From Stichopus chloronotus (Eukaryota; Echinodermata; Holothuroidea; Aspidochirotida; Stichopodidae), in the NCBI GenBank assembly GCA_021234535.1, contig CM037838.1, positions 17,801,009 to 17,865,008 on the forward strand: 64,000 nt of DNA, read 5' to 3'. The notes below the pieces were generated by a model that did no database searches, was not told where the DNA came from, and saw only the letters and a program-made list of their open reading frames with translations. The translations under genes and the position numbers were made by a program. Positions 12,670 through 25,331 of this stretch are shown here, in pieces (position 1 is the stretch's first letter; each line of letters opens with the position of its first letter).

Positions 12670-15600
12670 ACAGATGTACTTTGACGTACAACATTCGTAA
12701 CAGCGGAGAACAGTTCTTAAATATAGCTTTCATCATATCTGGCTTTATTTCCATATTTGCTGTCGCAACAAACTTTCGGTTTTTGTTATCACTTTATTTA
12801 AAAAAAAAAGCAAGTTGATGAAGTATAATTGAACTCTGCCTTCCTTAAACTAGTGAAAATCGATCATTTGCTCTTGAAGAGCAATACCAATTAACTTCTT
12901 TAACAATTGCAAACAATTGTTAAACATAGTATTGATCATTTCCTAAAGCGCTTATGTTCTTAATGATCCCTTTCATTGAAAATTAAGAGTTTGATTACGT
13001 AAAATAAATTTTCCGTCTTTGCTAAATAAACTACTATTTGTTCCTGTAGAGCAATATTGATGAACACCTTATAAACAGAAGACATTTCTGAAACATGGTT
13101 TGATCACAATGTTCGTAGTGATCACTTTTAAAGTGAAAGAAAACAACAAGTAAACTTCAATAATTTTCAAAGATTAAGTGAAGTGCTCATGTTTCCATAA
13201 CACAGTTAATAACGGTAATTTATCTTGAAGAGCATTAACGATAAACGCTAGCACTTAATGAACGTGGTTGTATTGAACTATGGACCCGAAAATAACAACA
13301 AAGCAATCATGTCGATGGCAGTTTTCTTTAACCTAAATTTCTGCTATATGTACCTATGAAATAAGTGGAAAGGAAATAAACTAATACTTGACAAACAAAG
13401 TGTCATTCAATAAATTCATCAAACATGTGTCACCTGTGCTTGTGCTTTGTTTCTTGCAAGTTCATAAGGAGTAAGTTATGTTTTTTTAATATTAATCGAA
13501 AAGAAGCCGCGTTAATGAACACTCGAGTATTCCCTCAACAGACAAACGATGTACCATTTCTTTTTTGAATTTTTTTTCAAGTTGAAGCCTCAGAACTAAG
13601 TAAGAAAATTTGTCTAGATTAATTCTCAAGAGGAGTAAATGCACCCACTAGATTTATAGCTAGTCAATCTTGATGTCCTAAATTAAGAAGAATTGCTTCC
13701 TAGAATTGCACCTCCCTTGTCATTTGTGTAAGAGAAACTGACTAAGTGGTACATAACAAACAAAAGAGAAACAAGGCAAATTTCTAGAAGGTATTCAATG
13801 TACATTTGCCACAGTACTTTCACGCCCACCAAACGTGAAAAAGACGCTTTGTATGTTTATATATCAAACACATACATGTGACAATAATTGGAGAGACTGG
13901 AAAGACTAGACGGTGACGTGATAGTCCACCAATAAGAAAGAGCATGTGTCATAAAAATTGTCAAAGCTATTTCTCAAGAACATTATGTGCATATAGCATC
14001 ACAAAAAAAAAAATCAAAGGGATATTGAAGTCAGCATTTTGTTATTTCAAAAAAGGACCACTTCAAAGTAACTTGTAGATAGGCAGCTTTTGATCCGATC
14101 ATACAACACAAATCAGAAATATGCCGATGCCAGAAGAAACATACAACAATGTGCGATACACTAACACTTCATTAGTACCTGATGGACTTAAACAGTGACA
14201 GTACAGTCCTTGAGCTTATTTTATTTCCGAAGGGGGGTTGGGGGTGGCGGGTACAAATAATGTGACGTGATATTCGACAGACTTTTTATGTAGGAGAACT
14301 GGATACTTCACTGACGATGCATTTGGTCAAGAAGTCACTAACAACTAGGATACACCTATTCTAGGATTGTATGCGAAACATCTTATTACATGATTTGCAG
14401 AACTGATTTAATAGTATTATAAACAATGAAAGGCAATCAAAAATAGATGGAGCCTTCAATATCACAATATATAGTACCTCTAGGGAAAGAGGTATATATC
14501 TATTATAAAAAAAAAAAAAAAAAAAAAACTGAGGGAACTGGTTTAACCGCAGAGTTCTCTCTTGCAACGCGCTCGACCCCTATCCATTGCAAAAAACAAT
14601 AGCAACCCCTTTCTTGATATCCACAGTAGTCTTTAGATTCTGCATCTGTGTACTTCTTCTTTTTCTTGAACATCGCATATGCAGCTCAAAGGCTGCTTAA
14701 AGCTTCCCTTCATAGGTTATTACCTTAAAATAGGCAATCATTCTTTGATGATACACAAGAGTCGGACGAATGCTTTCTTGTTTTGGTTTCAGGGCATTGT
14801 GGAGAGGAAGAAAGAATGGGAAACATGTGGGAAATATACCGTGGGGCTGAAAGAATGCAATCAGTGGGCAATAAGGCAGATACCGGTCATATGACCCATT
14901 GGGCTCTACTCTACTTCTATAGCGTAGTGACTTCTGAATGTCCAGTAGTACTATAATTGTATTTCCCGTTAGAAGCTAACTCACAGTAAAGAGATAAACA
15001 TAGTGAATGACTACATGTATCAGCTTGTTGTGATTTTGCTTCTTACGATACACTATCTGCAAATGCAGCATATGAAAAATGCAAAACAGGAAAAAAAAGT
15101 GACAACTATACAAAAGAAAAACTAAGACAAAGAAAAGAAAAAAAGGAAGTGAGAAGGAAATATGCTACCTGTACGCATACCAGTTAGAGCAAAAAGATTC
15201 ACCAACTTGTTAATGATGTACTGCTTAATCCTGTATTGGAACACTTCTGATGAATTACAGATCTGAATTTTACAGAGTATATACGCCAAAGCTCATAATT
15301 AAAGCAATATTTATGCAACGTTCATCTACTATCTTGTGTGATGTGATGAAACACCGCCGGTTAAAAAGATTCTTTTACGAGTATCAACAGTTATAAACCT
15401 ATATTACGTCATTGTACAATTGTGGAAAAATGACCGTAAGAGTGTTCAGCATATCATTTCGAGTTTGTAGATAATTTGCCACGTACAATTAAAATGGATG
15501 AAGTTATACTCACTCAGGTGTTACCTTGATTTACCAAGGAACAACTGTCTTAGATAATTTGTTTTGAAGAAATTGAACTGGCTGGAGAATCTATGCTTTA

Positions 15601-18340
15601 CGGTACCATAAATTTCAACCGCTTACATGATTTTGGCATATATGGTAAATATAGGCATAGTGTACGTGCAGGGTAGTAATCGTAGGGAGCCACCTCCTTC
15701 TGCTGATAAAAAAATACCTACGTACTTACTAAGAAATTGACTGAGATCAGCCCGAGAAAGTGAACACAAACATGTACTGTCGTTCTACGTATACCTATAA
15801 ATAGACATAAAGCACTTGTGAACCAGATAACGATTATCAGTCCATGTGTCGTCATTCTGGGCGAATATATCGCAACAAAGACATTCAGTAAACAAGTTCT
15901 CATTACAATTTCAAAATGTCACATTACAAATGCATCTGCGTTGGGTAGTAGCATTTACATTCTTACTTAAACAACCGCATCAAATAAACTTCATTTATGA
16001 GAATGATGTCAGATTACATGTTCCTTTACGCCAATATTTCTTGCAATATCTTTCAGATCTAAATCAGTGGTTCTCAAACGTTTCTAGTCTACAGCCCTTT
16101 CCACCATCTTGAGCTGCACAAGCGGCCCCCCTATCATGAGGGCTGTAGCTGGCGTCTCATCTTAAGAGAGGGGTGAAGGTCAATTGATGACCCTAACCCG
16201 AAAGCTTGGGACTCTAGGAGTACCCTCTCAGGAGAGGGGTGAAGAATTAATGGAGGTGTGGTCTTCACAAAAAGGGAATTATCAGACTATTCGAAGCAAA
16301 GTAAAGTTTGGAATTGAGGGGCTGAATATTGAACTACACGACTATCTAAGCAGAGGATCTTCATCGGTTAGAAAGCGTGTACATTTTTTTTTTCAAACCA
16401 GCCCGACACTTTCTACGTGTATTTGAGCTGCATGTACCCAGCCTTGAAATATGGATATCATGTCTGCAATTCCTCAAATCATGTGAACAGGAAATCAATC
16501 TCTTAAAAGTAGTAGTACATATATCAGGGCTTTTTGAGGTGATACAAGAATCATAATGAACTATGCACTCATCTTGCATTTTTGGATACTTGACATTTTT
16601 TTTTATTAAACACATAGGTGCACACAGGGTTGTCTGAAAATTTGGGGGGAAGATTGTTTGTGCATTATTGCGCTACTAATCAGCCGGTTACTATAGAAGC
16701 GGAGGATCCTACCATTCAAAGGTAGACGCTAAACATTTTTCTCAATCACCTTGCAAGATAGCCCAAATGATGTTCATACGCTGGTATAAAGGGTGAGCTT
16801 GCTGTAAGGCTGAGATATTTCAAAAACTATGCTCCTATATTATTAAGGAATTAAAATACTCAGATCGCCTTTGCAATAATGTCAAGAGATTTTTTTTTTT
16901 GTAAAGGGGAAAAACTAGCAGACTAGCAGACTCTCTTGGAAGTCTTATTGGGCTGCCGTCATGTGTCACCATTGCCAAAGATCAAGTCCAGTCTATGTCA
17001 CTAACTAAAGATGAGACATTAAACTGAGTGTTAGGAACTTTTATTGGCCATCATGAAATGGAATTCGCTTCATCCCAGTGTAACAGACTCTGTACAAGTG
17101 CAAAACTGTACATGATGCTCCTTGGAACTAGGGAGTTGCAACTCCCTGTTAGAACGAAGTGATGACATGGCAGTCTGTAAATTTCTTTGTGTTTCTATGG
17201 CAAGCGAATCTTCTACTGAACAAGGCCCATGTGATCGAACAATTTTACTCATTTTTCATTTTTCTTCATTAACCCATTTAACTTATTTATGTCTCTAAGC
17301 GTAGCCATACTTAAGAGAGCAATTAGAATCGTGGGTAGATTGAATGAGCAAAATAAAGGGAGGCCAAAAAAAAAATGAAATAAAATAAAGAGAAAAAACG
17401 GTGAGACATCGTCTTCTGTGACCGATATTGGTGTTGGCTCATATTCAGAAAAATATGTCAGTCTGTTATCATGATAAAATGTACAAATTTACTAACGTTT
17501 TATAGGGCAGGAAACCTCCAGTAATGACGAGAAGTGAGAATCAACTACATATGTGGAAGACGATGAGGTATGGTCACACTATGCCACCGGTTTTCTATAC
17601 CAAATGGGTGATGCATTTTCATCTGGCTACAATTTCCAAGGCATAACCAAATTCTGTTCAGTTGAATTGCTAGCAACCTCCGTTGTGCCTGACACAAATT
17701 GAAAGAAGAACGTCTTTTAAAAGCGTGATTAATATCAACTCGGCTAGTCTAGACTGAACTATGAACTGCGGCTATTTCGACAAAGAAAATTATCCCAAAA
17801 CACGATGAGTGTTTTGAAATCCATTATGGTTATAACAATATAATTCATTCATCCATTCATCGAAGACAGTAATCACAATACATACTTAACATAGTGATCC
17901 ATTAATAATACTATGTACAAAATAAGGATAGAACATTATTCAGATCATAACCAAGGACGATCTTCTAGGACGGGTGAAATAGTGAGTAATGTAGATGATA
18001 ACTAACGTAATAACTGGGGAAGAAAATTATTTGTTCTAGAAAACAAACAACGGCGTTCGTGACGTTGACGTTGTTAGTGACGTTGCATCCAAACACAGTT
18101 ATCCTAGACAATAATTTACCTTGAAGAAAAATGCAAATTAGCAAACCTGTCTTCAAAATCACTCAAAAAGGATTAAGCTTCTTGCTGGATACATTTGTTA
18201 CCAATTCCTCAGAGCAATGGTAATACAAATTTCATTACATTTTCTATTTGCTGATTTGCTAAATTGTGCAATGGTCATATGTGAAGCTGTTAACTCTAAT
18301 TTAGTGTACAATCAAATTAATTTCTGACTCATGAAAAAGT
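12670..18340. other. Intergenic, genes 2-3, no gene recognised
   Basis: Long AT-rich spacer. It has purine-rich and poly-A stretches (about 14508-14527 and 15080-15150), a GGGGTTGGGGGTGG tract near 14234-14247 and a short repeat of gagaggggtgaag near 16166-16245. ORFs here are short and lack domain or splice support. No family exon is present. Confidence 0.4.
16065..16079 (+). mobile_element. Possible hAT-type terminal inverted repeat, one end only
   Basis: CAGTGGTTCTCAAAC closely matches the terminal repeat of many hAT (Charlie-like) transposons, followed by C/T-rich sequence as is usual for them. I could not find the opposite end or an 8-bp target duplication, so the element is partial, decayed or fortuitous. 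Confidence 0.35.
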
Positions 18341-18650
18341 GTTTATCTAGGTCAAACAGAGCGGATTTATCAAAGTAAGCATGGAGCCATATGATCAAAG
18401 GATATTTCGTCCGTCGACGTAAATGCAGATGGACATTTTCCGAGTAGAATAGTTACTGCAATATTTAAATTTCTTTCTTTACGTACATAAGACAAGTAAA
18501 ACAAATTGTTTATCTAGGTCAAACAGTGGATTTATCAAAGCACGGAGTCATGTGATTAAAGCATGTTTCCTTCGTTAGTATAAATGATGATGGACTTGAT
18601 CCGTGTAGAAAGACAATACTTTCATTTCTTTTGCGTACGTACCTTCCCGA
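18341..18650 (+). repeat. Tandem duplication (167-bp period) at the gene 3 promoter
   Basis: Two diverged copies start at 18341 and 18508, both with gtttatctaggtcaaacag. They continue through ggatttatcaaag, a TAAATG..GATGGAC segment and a T/C-rich acgta segment. Only the second copy reads TATAAAT; the first reads CGTAAAT at that position. Confidence 0.7.
18579..18585 (+). promoter_or_regulatory. TATA box of gene 3
   Basis: TATAAAT inside the second unit of the promoter duplication, 158 bases upstream of the gene 3 ATG. It would place the start near 18610. Confidence 0.5.
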
Positions 18651-18736
18651 TCAAGGTGGTCGGCGTGACTACATAACTGTTTCATTTTCTGACTTCTATT
18701 CGTATCGAGACGTTTTCGGATCACAGATAACCAACC

Positions 18737-21453
18737 ATGAAAACTACCTGCTACAAAACGACACTGCTTACCGTAACAACAGTTGTGGCATGTCTTCTGG
18801 TGTTATCATCTATGGCTCTTGATCAAGAGGTAAATATGGGACAGCCGATGCCAATCGAAGAGGCTGATGTCCATCAAAAGCCACCTCACGGAATTTGCTA
18901 TACAGAGCGTAAGTGATTTATGCCGTTATACGCATATTAAGTAATTTAGTTTATATATCTAAGTAATTTCAGTAAGTAGTTTAGTATCTAAGTAATTTAT
19001 CTACGTATGCTACCACCGGATTCATACAAAGTTAAATGAAGCTGGAAACATTGAACCTATTTTAAATGGGCATCGGTTGTCAACGCACCACGATACAGTA
19101 GTGATATTCTTACAGATCTGAAAACAGGGTTCCATGCAGCCTTTGTTACCCTCATCACTGTCCACCGTGGGGAGTTTGGAGAAGGCGAGCCGGGATCGTA
19201 CGTTCAATCGGGAATTCCGAGATAGGTCCCTAAGTTGTTTGTTAGTTAGAAGAAAACTGAAATTCTTTAATATTTTACCAAGTTTTTAGAAAAGAAATCT
19301 TTACTTCGAGGATTCTAACAGGAACTTAATAGTACAATGAAAACTATTGGCATGTTGTTCAAAGAGGTGGAGGACGTCCTCAGCGTGTTCCACTTAGCTG
19401 ATTAAAGTCCTTTTTGAGACCATTAAGGTAATGGTGTTCCAAAAATGGAAACAACGTGGAGCAACTGGCATGTAAAGAGTGTGTGACATGCCGGAAAATG
19501 GATACAGAATGGGGTAAAAAATTCGCGTAAAAATGGTGCAACTCTCTCTCTCTCTTTTAAAGAAACTCTAGTTCTCATAAGTGGTTAATGTAACTTATGT
19601 TACGAGTGTCATGAAAGTGCAGGAATTTGCAGGCTATTGTTCCCTTTCAAACAGTATTTTCAATAGCATAATTCCGCTCGCGTATGAACGAAAAGATAAT
19701 ATTATTATTATCATCATCAAAGTATCCCTGTGATTGGCTAAACCTTACCATTCATTTATCAGAGATGAATTAATTTGTGCTAACATTCTGTGCCACCGTG
19801 CGAGTGATAATAGTGCATGGGTTTGAGGAAATATTCTATATGCTTAAAGGTAATATTTTATGTAAAGTGTGATACTCGGCATTCGACTTTTTAACAGCTG
19901 GACTTACGTGCGACGTGCCTGGAAATGCGGCCAATGTTTTTGGAGCCAGTCATTGCTTGACGTGCATTTGCACCGAAAACAGGGCAGTTATCTGCTGCAA
20001 GAGGTATAGTTTGGTTGTTTTTTATCTCAAAACTAGCACACAAAACTGATATGTATATAGTTTTTTTTAATAAATCAGTGTTTACTGACATACATTGTAC
20101 AAACTTTACTATCACCGTAATTCTAAAAACATTCTCATACAAATATTTTTAACTAACCAGTCATGAGGACTGAATTTAAGAAGCACAGACAAATGACAAA
20201 CCCCAAAAATATATTCATGTCAGATTGTTTGCATAAACACGATTCTTTTCTTTCCATAACATGGTTCGAGTAGAGAGGTGAAATATAAGAACAGAGTAGA
20301 GAAATATTAAAAAGCTCACCTAATGAAGGGATGTTTCCACAAATATTTTTGCACAAATATAATTTGTGCTAAAATGTTTACGGTTTCTTACAAGGAGTAT
20401 GTGATGTTCAATTTCATCAATTGTAAATCACTATGAACGTGAATATTTCATAATTTGTGGTATAATAATAGTGGAAAAATATCAAATCCAAAAGCTTGCA
20501 GCTGAGATTTTTGCTCTTCACGTCCAGAATTGACACGTATGGGTTAAAACCCTAATGACATTTGTGATTATGACTTAGTACGAAAAGTTTGGTATACTGT
20601 TTAAAGGCAAATAGGGAATTAGTTTTACAGAAAATAACCATATTTTTTAAACCAAAGTTTGTGGACCTAGAATGAAAGATTATTCAAAATAAGGAAATAC
20701 AGTAGCCTTCTTTTCAAGAAATAAGTTTCACAAGGATAGCAATTCAGTTATTTGATGCTCAACAATAATTTGTTCACCCAAACGTTTCAAAATTCAAATG
20801 ATGCACCCTCTGTTCCTCATCACATGAATAATGTTTTGAAGAGATGAAGCTTTTGCAGATGTTTATTGGTGAGACTGAATTGTTATTGTTTAACAATGAT
20901 TGCAGCTATTTTCTTTGTACACCATATTGGTATATTCTAAACGCCATATTTCCCTTTAACTGTAATTAAATAAATTCTCAAAGGATGTTAAGCGCTCAGA
21001 TTTTCTCCCCCTGGGTAAACCTGTTGATAACATTTGTTCTATTGACAAGTCATAGACTTTATCGGGTCGTGCACGTGTCTCTCGTGTGTTTCTTATCAGG
21101 ACAGTTTAAGAAAGCGCTAACAAAACTGCAGAATTAACAATTCCAAAATAATTTATTATACCCTGAAATCTATAATAAATAGCATAACTAGTCACACTTT
21201 TCTTTAAATATCCTTCCTCTTACCATTATTCTGCTACTTTTGATATGCGTAACGTACTGACCACCTAGTCTTTCTTGTTCATTGTAGGGAGCCAGAACCT
21301 CATGTGAAAAATCCCAGTAAGTGTGCACTCCATGAGGATCAAGAGACGTGTGTTTACATTCTCCAAAGCCGGTGCAGCAACGCTTGCAATATAATAGGAT
21401 GGTACTACACCGATTTGACCAGTTTCACTAATTACGACATGTTCGTTGATTAG
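18737..21453 (+). CDS. PSP94/beta-microseminoprotein-like secreted protein, gene 3; exons 18737-18908, 19898-20003, 21288-21453
   Basis: The product is 147 aa. Residues 1-27 form a signal peptide (basic start with two Lys, Leu/Val core, ending SMA). A short linker of about 26 residues lacks both the acidic repeat of genes 1-2 and the DFG-VGVE motif of genes 4-6. Cysteines are at 54, 62, 77, 80, 82, 90, 91, 105, 114, 122 and 126, with GW at 130-131 and an unusually long tail of 12 residues after YYTD. Introns are 989 and 1,284 nt; intron 2 contains a TTAA MITE (20601-20959). The exon 2 donor GTATAG is weak. The reading frame is intact, and an AATAAA lies 170 nt past the stop. It looks like an intermediate or separate lineage within the family. 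Confidence 0.83.
20601..20959. mobile_element. TTAA-flanked MITE, copy 2 (gene 3 intron 2)
   Basis: A 359-bp copy that aligns end to end with 7132-7485. Its terminal repeats are slightly diverged (TTAAAGGCAAATAGGGAATT / AACGCCATATTTCCCTTTAA), with several small internal insertions. It is noncoding and in the same orientation as the host gene. Confidence 0.7.
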
Positions 21454-21624
21454 TAGTTTTATGATGTTATTATCTTTCCTCTAACTTGACTTCACCTAAA
21501 CTTGTCCTCATCGTACAGTCTTTATTTCAGTCCAAACGATATAACACATTGCACCTATTCAGTTCCGTTTATCAATAACTGATATTCTAACTTTAATAAT
21601 ATTACAAGATTCAAGGTCGTTGCA

Positions 21625-21630
21625 AATAAA
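21625..21630 (+). terminator. Poly(A) signal, gene 3
   Basis: AATAAA 172 nt downstream of the gene 3 stop codon. Confidence 0.5.
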
Positions 21631-22655
21631 TCATCAGTAAAAGTCATTACTATGGTACTCATATATTACTATGGTATTCACAGATTCGAAATGCTCCCAT
21701 GAATACGTATTATTTATTGTTATAATTGCTATTATTATTTTTGTTTCATTGCCAGTGCAGTTTACTTCTCATACTCAATTTCTTACCTTAAATGCATTAC
21801 AAAAGTAATTCACTTTGTTTATCGTTTTAAACAGAGGTGACACGATACAACGAAGATAAAATTGACTTAATGCACAATCTTTACATTGTTTTCGCTGAGT
21901 TTGCTCAATGAACTATGAAAAGGGATACTGCTGTAGTACAGCGTAAGGATTCAATTTGTGAAAGCAGTCGTTACCTTTATCTGAAAATGTCTATTATATC
22001 CAGATTCGCACAACTGTAATATGTTTTACCCCACGAAATTTCAGTTTAAACCCTTCATAATGACAATGATTTTATTTTTAATTTTTCAACATCGCTTGAA
22101 CAATAGATTATCTTCAGAACGTGAGCTGTGTTCCAAGTGTTTGGCACCCCCAACACACACACACACATTAGAAATGAACTCTATAGTTTTCTCAGTTACG
22201 TGACAGCTTACGACACACAAACACACACGCAAAAAAAAAAAAAACAGAATGCGCAAATGCATTATGGTTTCGATGATGTAATGATCAGCATTTTTCTAAA
22301 TATAAACATCACAACATGATGATGTGTCACAGATTTGGTATTTGTATTATTAGATCAGTAATGTATCATGTCAGCAATTAAGATATAACAACCACAATAC
22401 GCACAGTGTTTGTTGATTTAAGTTGGTGACTGACAGGTATTACACATTCAAAACACACACCTGCATACCAAAACAAAAAAGCGTCCAAGATTTTTGTCTT
22501 GAGTTTAGATGCCATATGAATGAAGTTTTCACAAAGCAATCCTTGTTGACCCAAATGGCTTTCATCAAATATAAGAAGCTGTTTCACCCAGTATGGTCCA
22601 CGACTACACATACATAACAACTAACAACTATCTACATTTACACAGCAAATATCAC
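21631..22655. other. Intergenic, genes 3-4, first part
   Basis: AT-rich, with short CA/ACAC tracts at about 22151-22165 and 22211-22250. No exon or recognisable element. Confidence 0.4.
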
Positions 22656-23320
22656 AAAAGTGCAAGCCTTCCTTCTTGGGATATAATGTTTACAGGTTTT
22701 TCAATTTGAGCCCTGTTGATCCGAAAGTGCTCCCCTTCTTGAAGTTTCATGTTTACAAGGATTTGACAACGTGAACTCTTTCGACCCAAATGACTTTTTA
22801 CCTCCACGAAAACAATGCCGTTCTTGTACTCGATGTGAACCTACATACTAAATAAACATATGTCAAAGCTTCCCTTCTTGAGATATTGTGTTTGCAAGGA
22901 TTTCAGAATTTCACCCCTATTGACCTCAAATGACCTTGGATCGTCACCAAAAACAAAAGTATGTTTGTACTCAATGTGGAACACTTACATACGAAGTGTG
23001 ATATCTGTCCAAGCCTTTCTTCTCGAAATATTATGTTCACAATGCTGTAACATTTTGACCACTGTTGACGACATCAAATGACCTTTGACCCCATCAAAGA
23101 CAATTGCACTCAATGCAGTACACCAGCTACGAAGTATGAGATCTGGGATTCACTTCTTGAAAAATTTTATTAGAAAGACCCCGTTGACCCCAAATGACCT
23201 TTGACATCTACTAAAAGCAATAAGAATTTTTTACTCAATGTGATACAACTACTTTCTCAATTTGATTACTGCTCACGCTTTCCCTCTTGAGATATCAAAG
23301 GAGAGGAATATCCAGAGGGG
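22656..23320 (+). repeat. Degenerate ~145-bp tandem repeat carrying TGACCTTTGACC motifs
   Basis: About four to five units each begin near caagcttcccttcttgagatat. They continue with tttacaagg..ttt, ttgacccctgttgaccccaaatgacctttgacc and a tactcaatgtg segment. Clear starts lie near 22664, 22863, 23010 and 23148. A second array of the same unit in the same orientation lies at 50060-51260. No coding sequence is evident. Confidence 0.65.
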
Positions 23321-24091
23321 CTGGTTGAAATGCAAACAAAACGTGTAACGATTGTACACCCAGCTCAATGGTCACACCATAGGAATATCCTATTCATGTT
23401 TTATATAAATTCTTTGCTGGTGATGCTTCTAACCTGCTCTTCACTCTTTGTGGTAGGTCTACAAAGGTTTCATAATGATACCTTAATTTTATTGTCATTG
23501 GGCTTAATTTTTAGTCAGAACAGTTAGACAGGATCAAGGATAGCTACAAGGCAAGTTACACAATAACATTCTTTCCTCTTAGGGCCAAATGCACGTGGTA
23601 AAAGGGGGAACAGCAGCAGATGTGTCAATTTCATTCTACACTTAATATACAGCTACTTACAAAAAGTCACGATCGTCGGTGATGGTGTTATCTTTGTAAA
23701 GACTTCTTTCAAATATGGCTTCGGATTTACCGAAGTTGTTGTATAGGGAGTTCGAAAAGTGTGAAGGTGCACACGCACCTGCAAGAGCACGTGAAAGAAA
23801 TAGCCGAGTCAGGTATATTTTCTGAAGTTAATTTGTATTTTTGCTATGTTGAAAGAGATTTGGTCATGAGTTTGGTCAAAAGATGTGGTCAAAGAGTTTG
23901 GTCATGATTTAAATAGGCATAGGTAGATGTGATATACATTTCACATCAATTGTTTTTTTTTTCTCCACGTTTTAGATAAGCCGCACTCATAAATAGAACT
24001 GTGTTGAATAATAATCTACACATGGCAAATTCTGTCAGAAAGTGCGTCAGAAGAGAGAAAAAGCCTTTGTCTTTTTGAATATTTCTTATCT

Positions 24092-24283
24092 TGACGTCCC
24101 CTAGGTAATATTCATGAGCATGTGTGTTATGCCTCTCCTGTGTGGATGGAATGGTTGAAGGTCATCAGTGTTTTCCTGCAGAATAAAGTCGAACATTGAT
24201 GACCTTTAAACAAACAACATTCCTTATTCAGGGTTGGAAAAGGCATAAAACACATACTCATGAATATTAAATAAGAGACGTCA
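24092..24283. mobile_element. 192-bp palindromic MITE
   Basis: The ends are TGACGTC and GACGTCA. The arms pair over most of their length: aatattcatgagcatgtgtgttatgcc on the left against the reverse complement of ggcataaaacacatactcatgaatatt on the right, and an inner pair aaggtcatcagtgtt / aacattgatgacctt. It is noncoding and would fold into one long hairpin. Confidence 0.65.
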
Positions 24284-24329
24284 CACTAAAAGAGAAAAGT
24301 GCACTTCTGGAATGATTTACAGGAATCCC

Positions 24330-24666
24330 TTAAAGGGAAGTAGGTCGTTTGTCTTAGAGAAAACATCCATATTTTGAAACCAACGTTGTGAGGACGTAGA
24401 ATAAGGAAGGACATTAGCCTTCTTTTCAAGAAATAAGCTTCTCACATATAGAAATTCAGTTATCTCTTACTCAACACAAATTTGTTCACCCAAACTTTTC
24501 AAAATTCAAATGATGCATCTTCCGTTACTCATCATATGGATAATGTTTTCAGGAGAGGAAGCTTTGGTAGATGTTTATTTATGACACTGAATGGTTTAAC
24601 AATGATTACCGCTATTTTCTTTTGTATGTCATGTTGGTTTATTCTAAACGCCCTATTTCCCTTTAA
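24330..24666. mobile_element. TTAA-flanked MITE, copy 3
   Basis: A 337-bp copy of the element at 7132-7485, with ends TTAAAGGGAAGTAGGTCGTTTG and AACGCCCTATTTCCCTTTAA and a short internal deletion after the ggacgtag segment. It lies 46 bp downstream of the palindromic MITE. Confidence 0.72.
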
Positions 24667-25139
24667 CAAATAAAGGGTCATGTTGGGATCATTTTGTCTT
24701 TCAGGTAGAACACTTTGCTCAAGAACACTTTTTCGTAGAGTGCAAGATAACAAGATAAAAAAGTCAAATATTATTATATTATATTTTTTTACCTCTTCAC
24801 TCTAGAACTTTGTGACAAAATGTCCTATAGGTATATTATTTTCACAACAGATCTGTCGATTATATATGGTTATATCCAATTTAGAGAGGAGCGTATGCGA
24901 ATTATGTAAAATGTATGTCACAACTAAATGTACTCCTTAAAATGTCTTCGTATGTAAATCTGGTAGATTAAAATCCTAACAAACCAACGCGAAAACGATT
25001 TACCAAGTTGGTGGTATTTTATGTACGCATTGTACACGGAGCAACTTTGGTATCAAAATAGTGGAGGTGCCTGTGTGACTTCACTATTCAGGTAACTTCC
25101 CAAAACACAGCTACGTGCTTACATGACGGAGTTAGAATC

Positions 25140-25331
25140 ATGAAGAACTTCGTATTTTCTTCTATTTGTATTTTTCTCCTGAATGGTGTCTTGTTGTTTG
25201 AAACCAGGACTAAAGGCTCTACACGACGTCGGTTTCCTTTCAGGATTTGGAGACAGAGGGTTTGGAGATTATTCCTGTTAACTTCATTGTGCCCATGCGG
25301 CATTATTACCAATTGTAATATCCCAGCTTAA
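25140..25331 (+). other. Small ORF with a signal-peptide-like start; possible decayed exon 1
   Basis: A 63-aa ORF starts with MKNFVFSS and a Leu/Ile/Phe-rich core much like the family signal peptides, then becomes Arg-rich. In another frame, just after a TTTCCTTTCAG, the sequence reads GLEIIPVN, faintly like the YGLLVP..VPVN linker of gene 1. There is no KPxxGxCY end and no exon 2 or 3 before gene 4. It could be a relic copy or chance. Confidence 0.2.

Noticed and set aside
14679..14894. 71-aa ORF preceded by a TTTTGGTTTCAG that resembles an acceptor
   Set aside because: No partner exons, no cysteine pattern and no known motif.
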